DNA of 64,000 bases from Lactiplantibacillus paraplantarum (GTDB lineage Bacteria; Bacillota; Bacilli; Lactobacillales; Lactobacillaceae): the NCBI RefSeq assembly GCF_003641145.1, contig NZ_CP032744.1, positions 3,038,001-3,102,000 on the forward strand, given 5' to 3'. The position numbers were made by a program, and so were the translations under genes. Shown here piece by piece: positions 63,813 to 64,000 of the stretch. Below the pieces are notes generated by a model that was given only the letters and a program-made list of their open reading frames with translations, searched no databases and was not told the origin of the DNA. Each line of letters starts with the position of its first letter. Positions within the stretch are counted from its first letter, which is position 1.

Positions 63813-63845
63813 CTCTATTTTGAATATAATATTAATTGTTAATTC

Positions 63846-64000
63846 TAGTCAACCGTTGCTCCGACTGCATCCGGTGTTAAAAAGTCTTCATTGGCTTTCA
63901 AGTCAAACCGCTTGATTAAGTCACGGAAATCTTTGTCGGTCAACGATTGCAAGACTTCTCCACCTTGTGCACGAATCGTCGTGTAGATTAATGCTGACTT
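63846..64000 (-). CDS. C-terminal fragment of an unrecognised gene
   Basis: The frame enters from beyond the window and ends in TAG with the last residues [13 protein letters not shown]. The 51 visible residues ([20 protein letters not shown] and on) are charged and helical, with no membrane segment or known motif that I recognise. A good terminator follows. Function not assigned. Confidence 0.6.

Overview
The window reads as a chromosomal segment of a lactic acid bacterium, most likely Lactiplantibacillus plantarum or a close relative. The grounds are the gene content and order (lacS-lacA, galT-galE-galK, lacL/lacM, melA, rafP, galM, several accessory aroD/aroE genes, several beta-glucoside PTS loci), strong AGGAGG-type ribosome sites, CcpA (cre) sites, a T-box, and BglG-type RAT antiterminators. 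The species call is recognition, not a database result.

Layout. 1-1.8 kb: an IS3/IS150-type insertion sequence with a clear -1 frameshift site, lying between the two arms of a chromosomal terminator. 1.9-5.6 kb: a UbiB/ABC1-type kinase-like protein and a T-box controlled branched-chain amino acid carrier (brnQ). 5.7-27.2 kb: a galactoside island. It holds lacA-lacS with divergent lacR, a Fic toxin/antitoxin pair, a LacI regulator, the Leloir genes galK-galE-galT, lacL-lacM, rafP-melA, galM and a second, paralogous LacI regulator. Similar TTTTAGTAAAA-like operators and cre sites recur at these promoters. 27.4-29.1 kb: an aldo/keto reductase and a pyridoxamine-phosphate-oxidase-like protein.

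29.1-42.6 kb: two divergent LysR-controlled operons that look like a catabolic or respiratory quinate/shikimate system. One is aroE-aroD-apbE-flavin reductase. The other is TIM barrel-SDR-aroE-aroE-MFS, and it has a perfect cre site. A second MFS gene follows. The reductase carries a D-x-x-S-G-A-T flavinylation motif and is co-encoded with the ApbE that would attach the FMN. It lacks the fumarate-type substrate signature. My main inference is that it reduces the alkene of shikimate or a related cyclohexene carboxylate as an electron sink.

42.7-50.5 kb: an esterase operon whose GntR regulator is split by an IS30-type element with a 4-bp target duplication, a near-perfect parS-like site inside the esterase gene, and a divergent MurNAc-disaccharide salvage operon (PTS EIIC, murQ, a BadF-type kinase, mupG-like). 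50.6-61.4 kb: two beta-glucoside PTS operons, each with its own BglG antiterminator, and four RAT/terminator switches in total. 61.4-64 kb: a GH65 disaccharide phosphorylase and the C-terminal end of an unrecognised gene.
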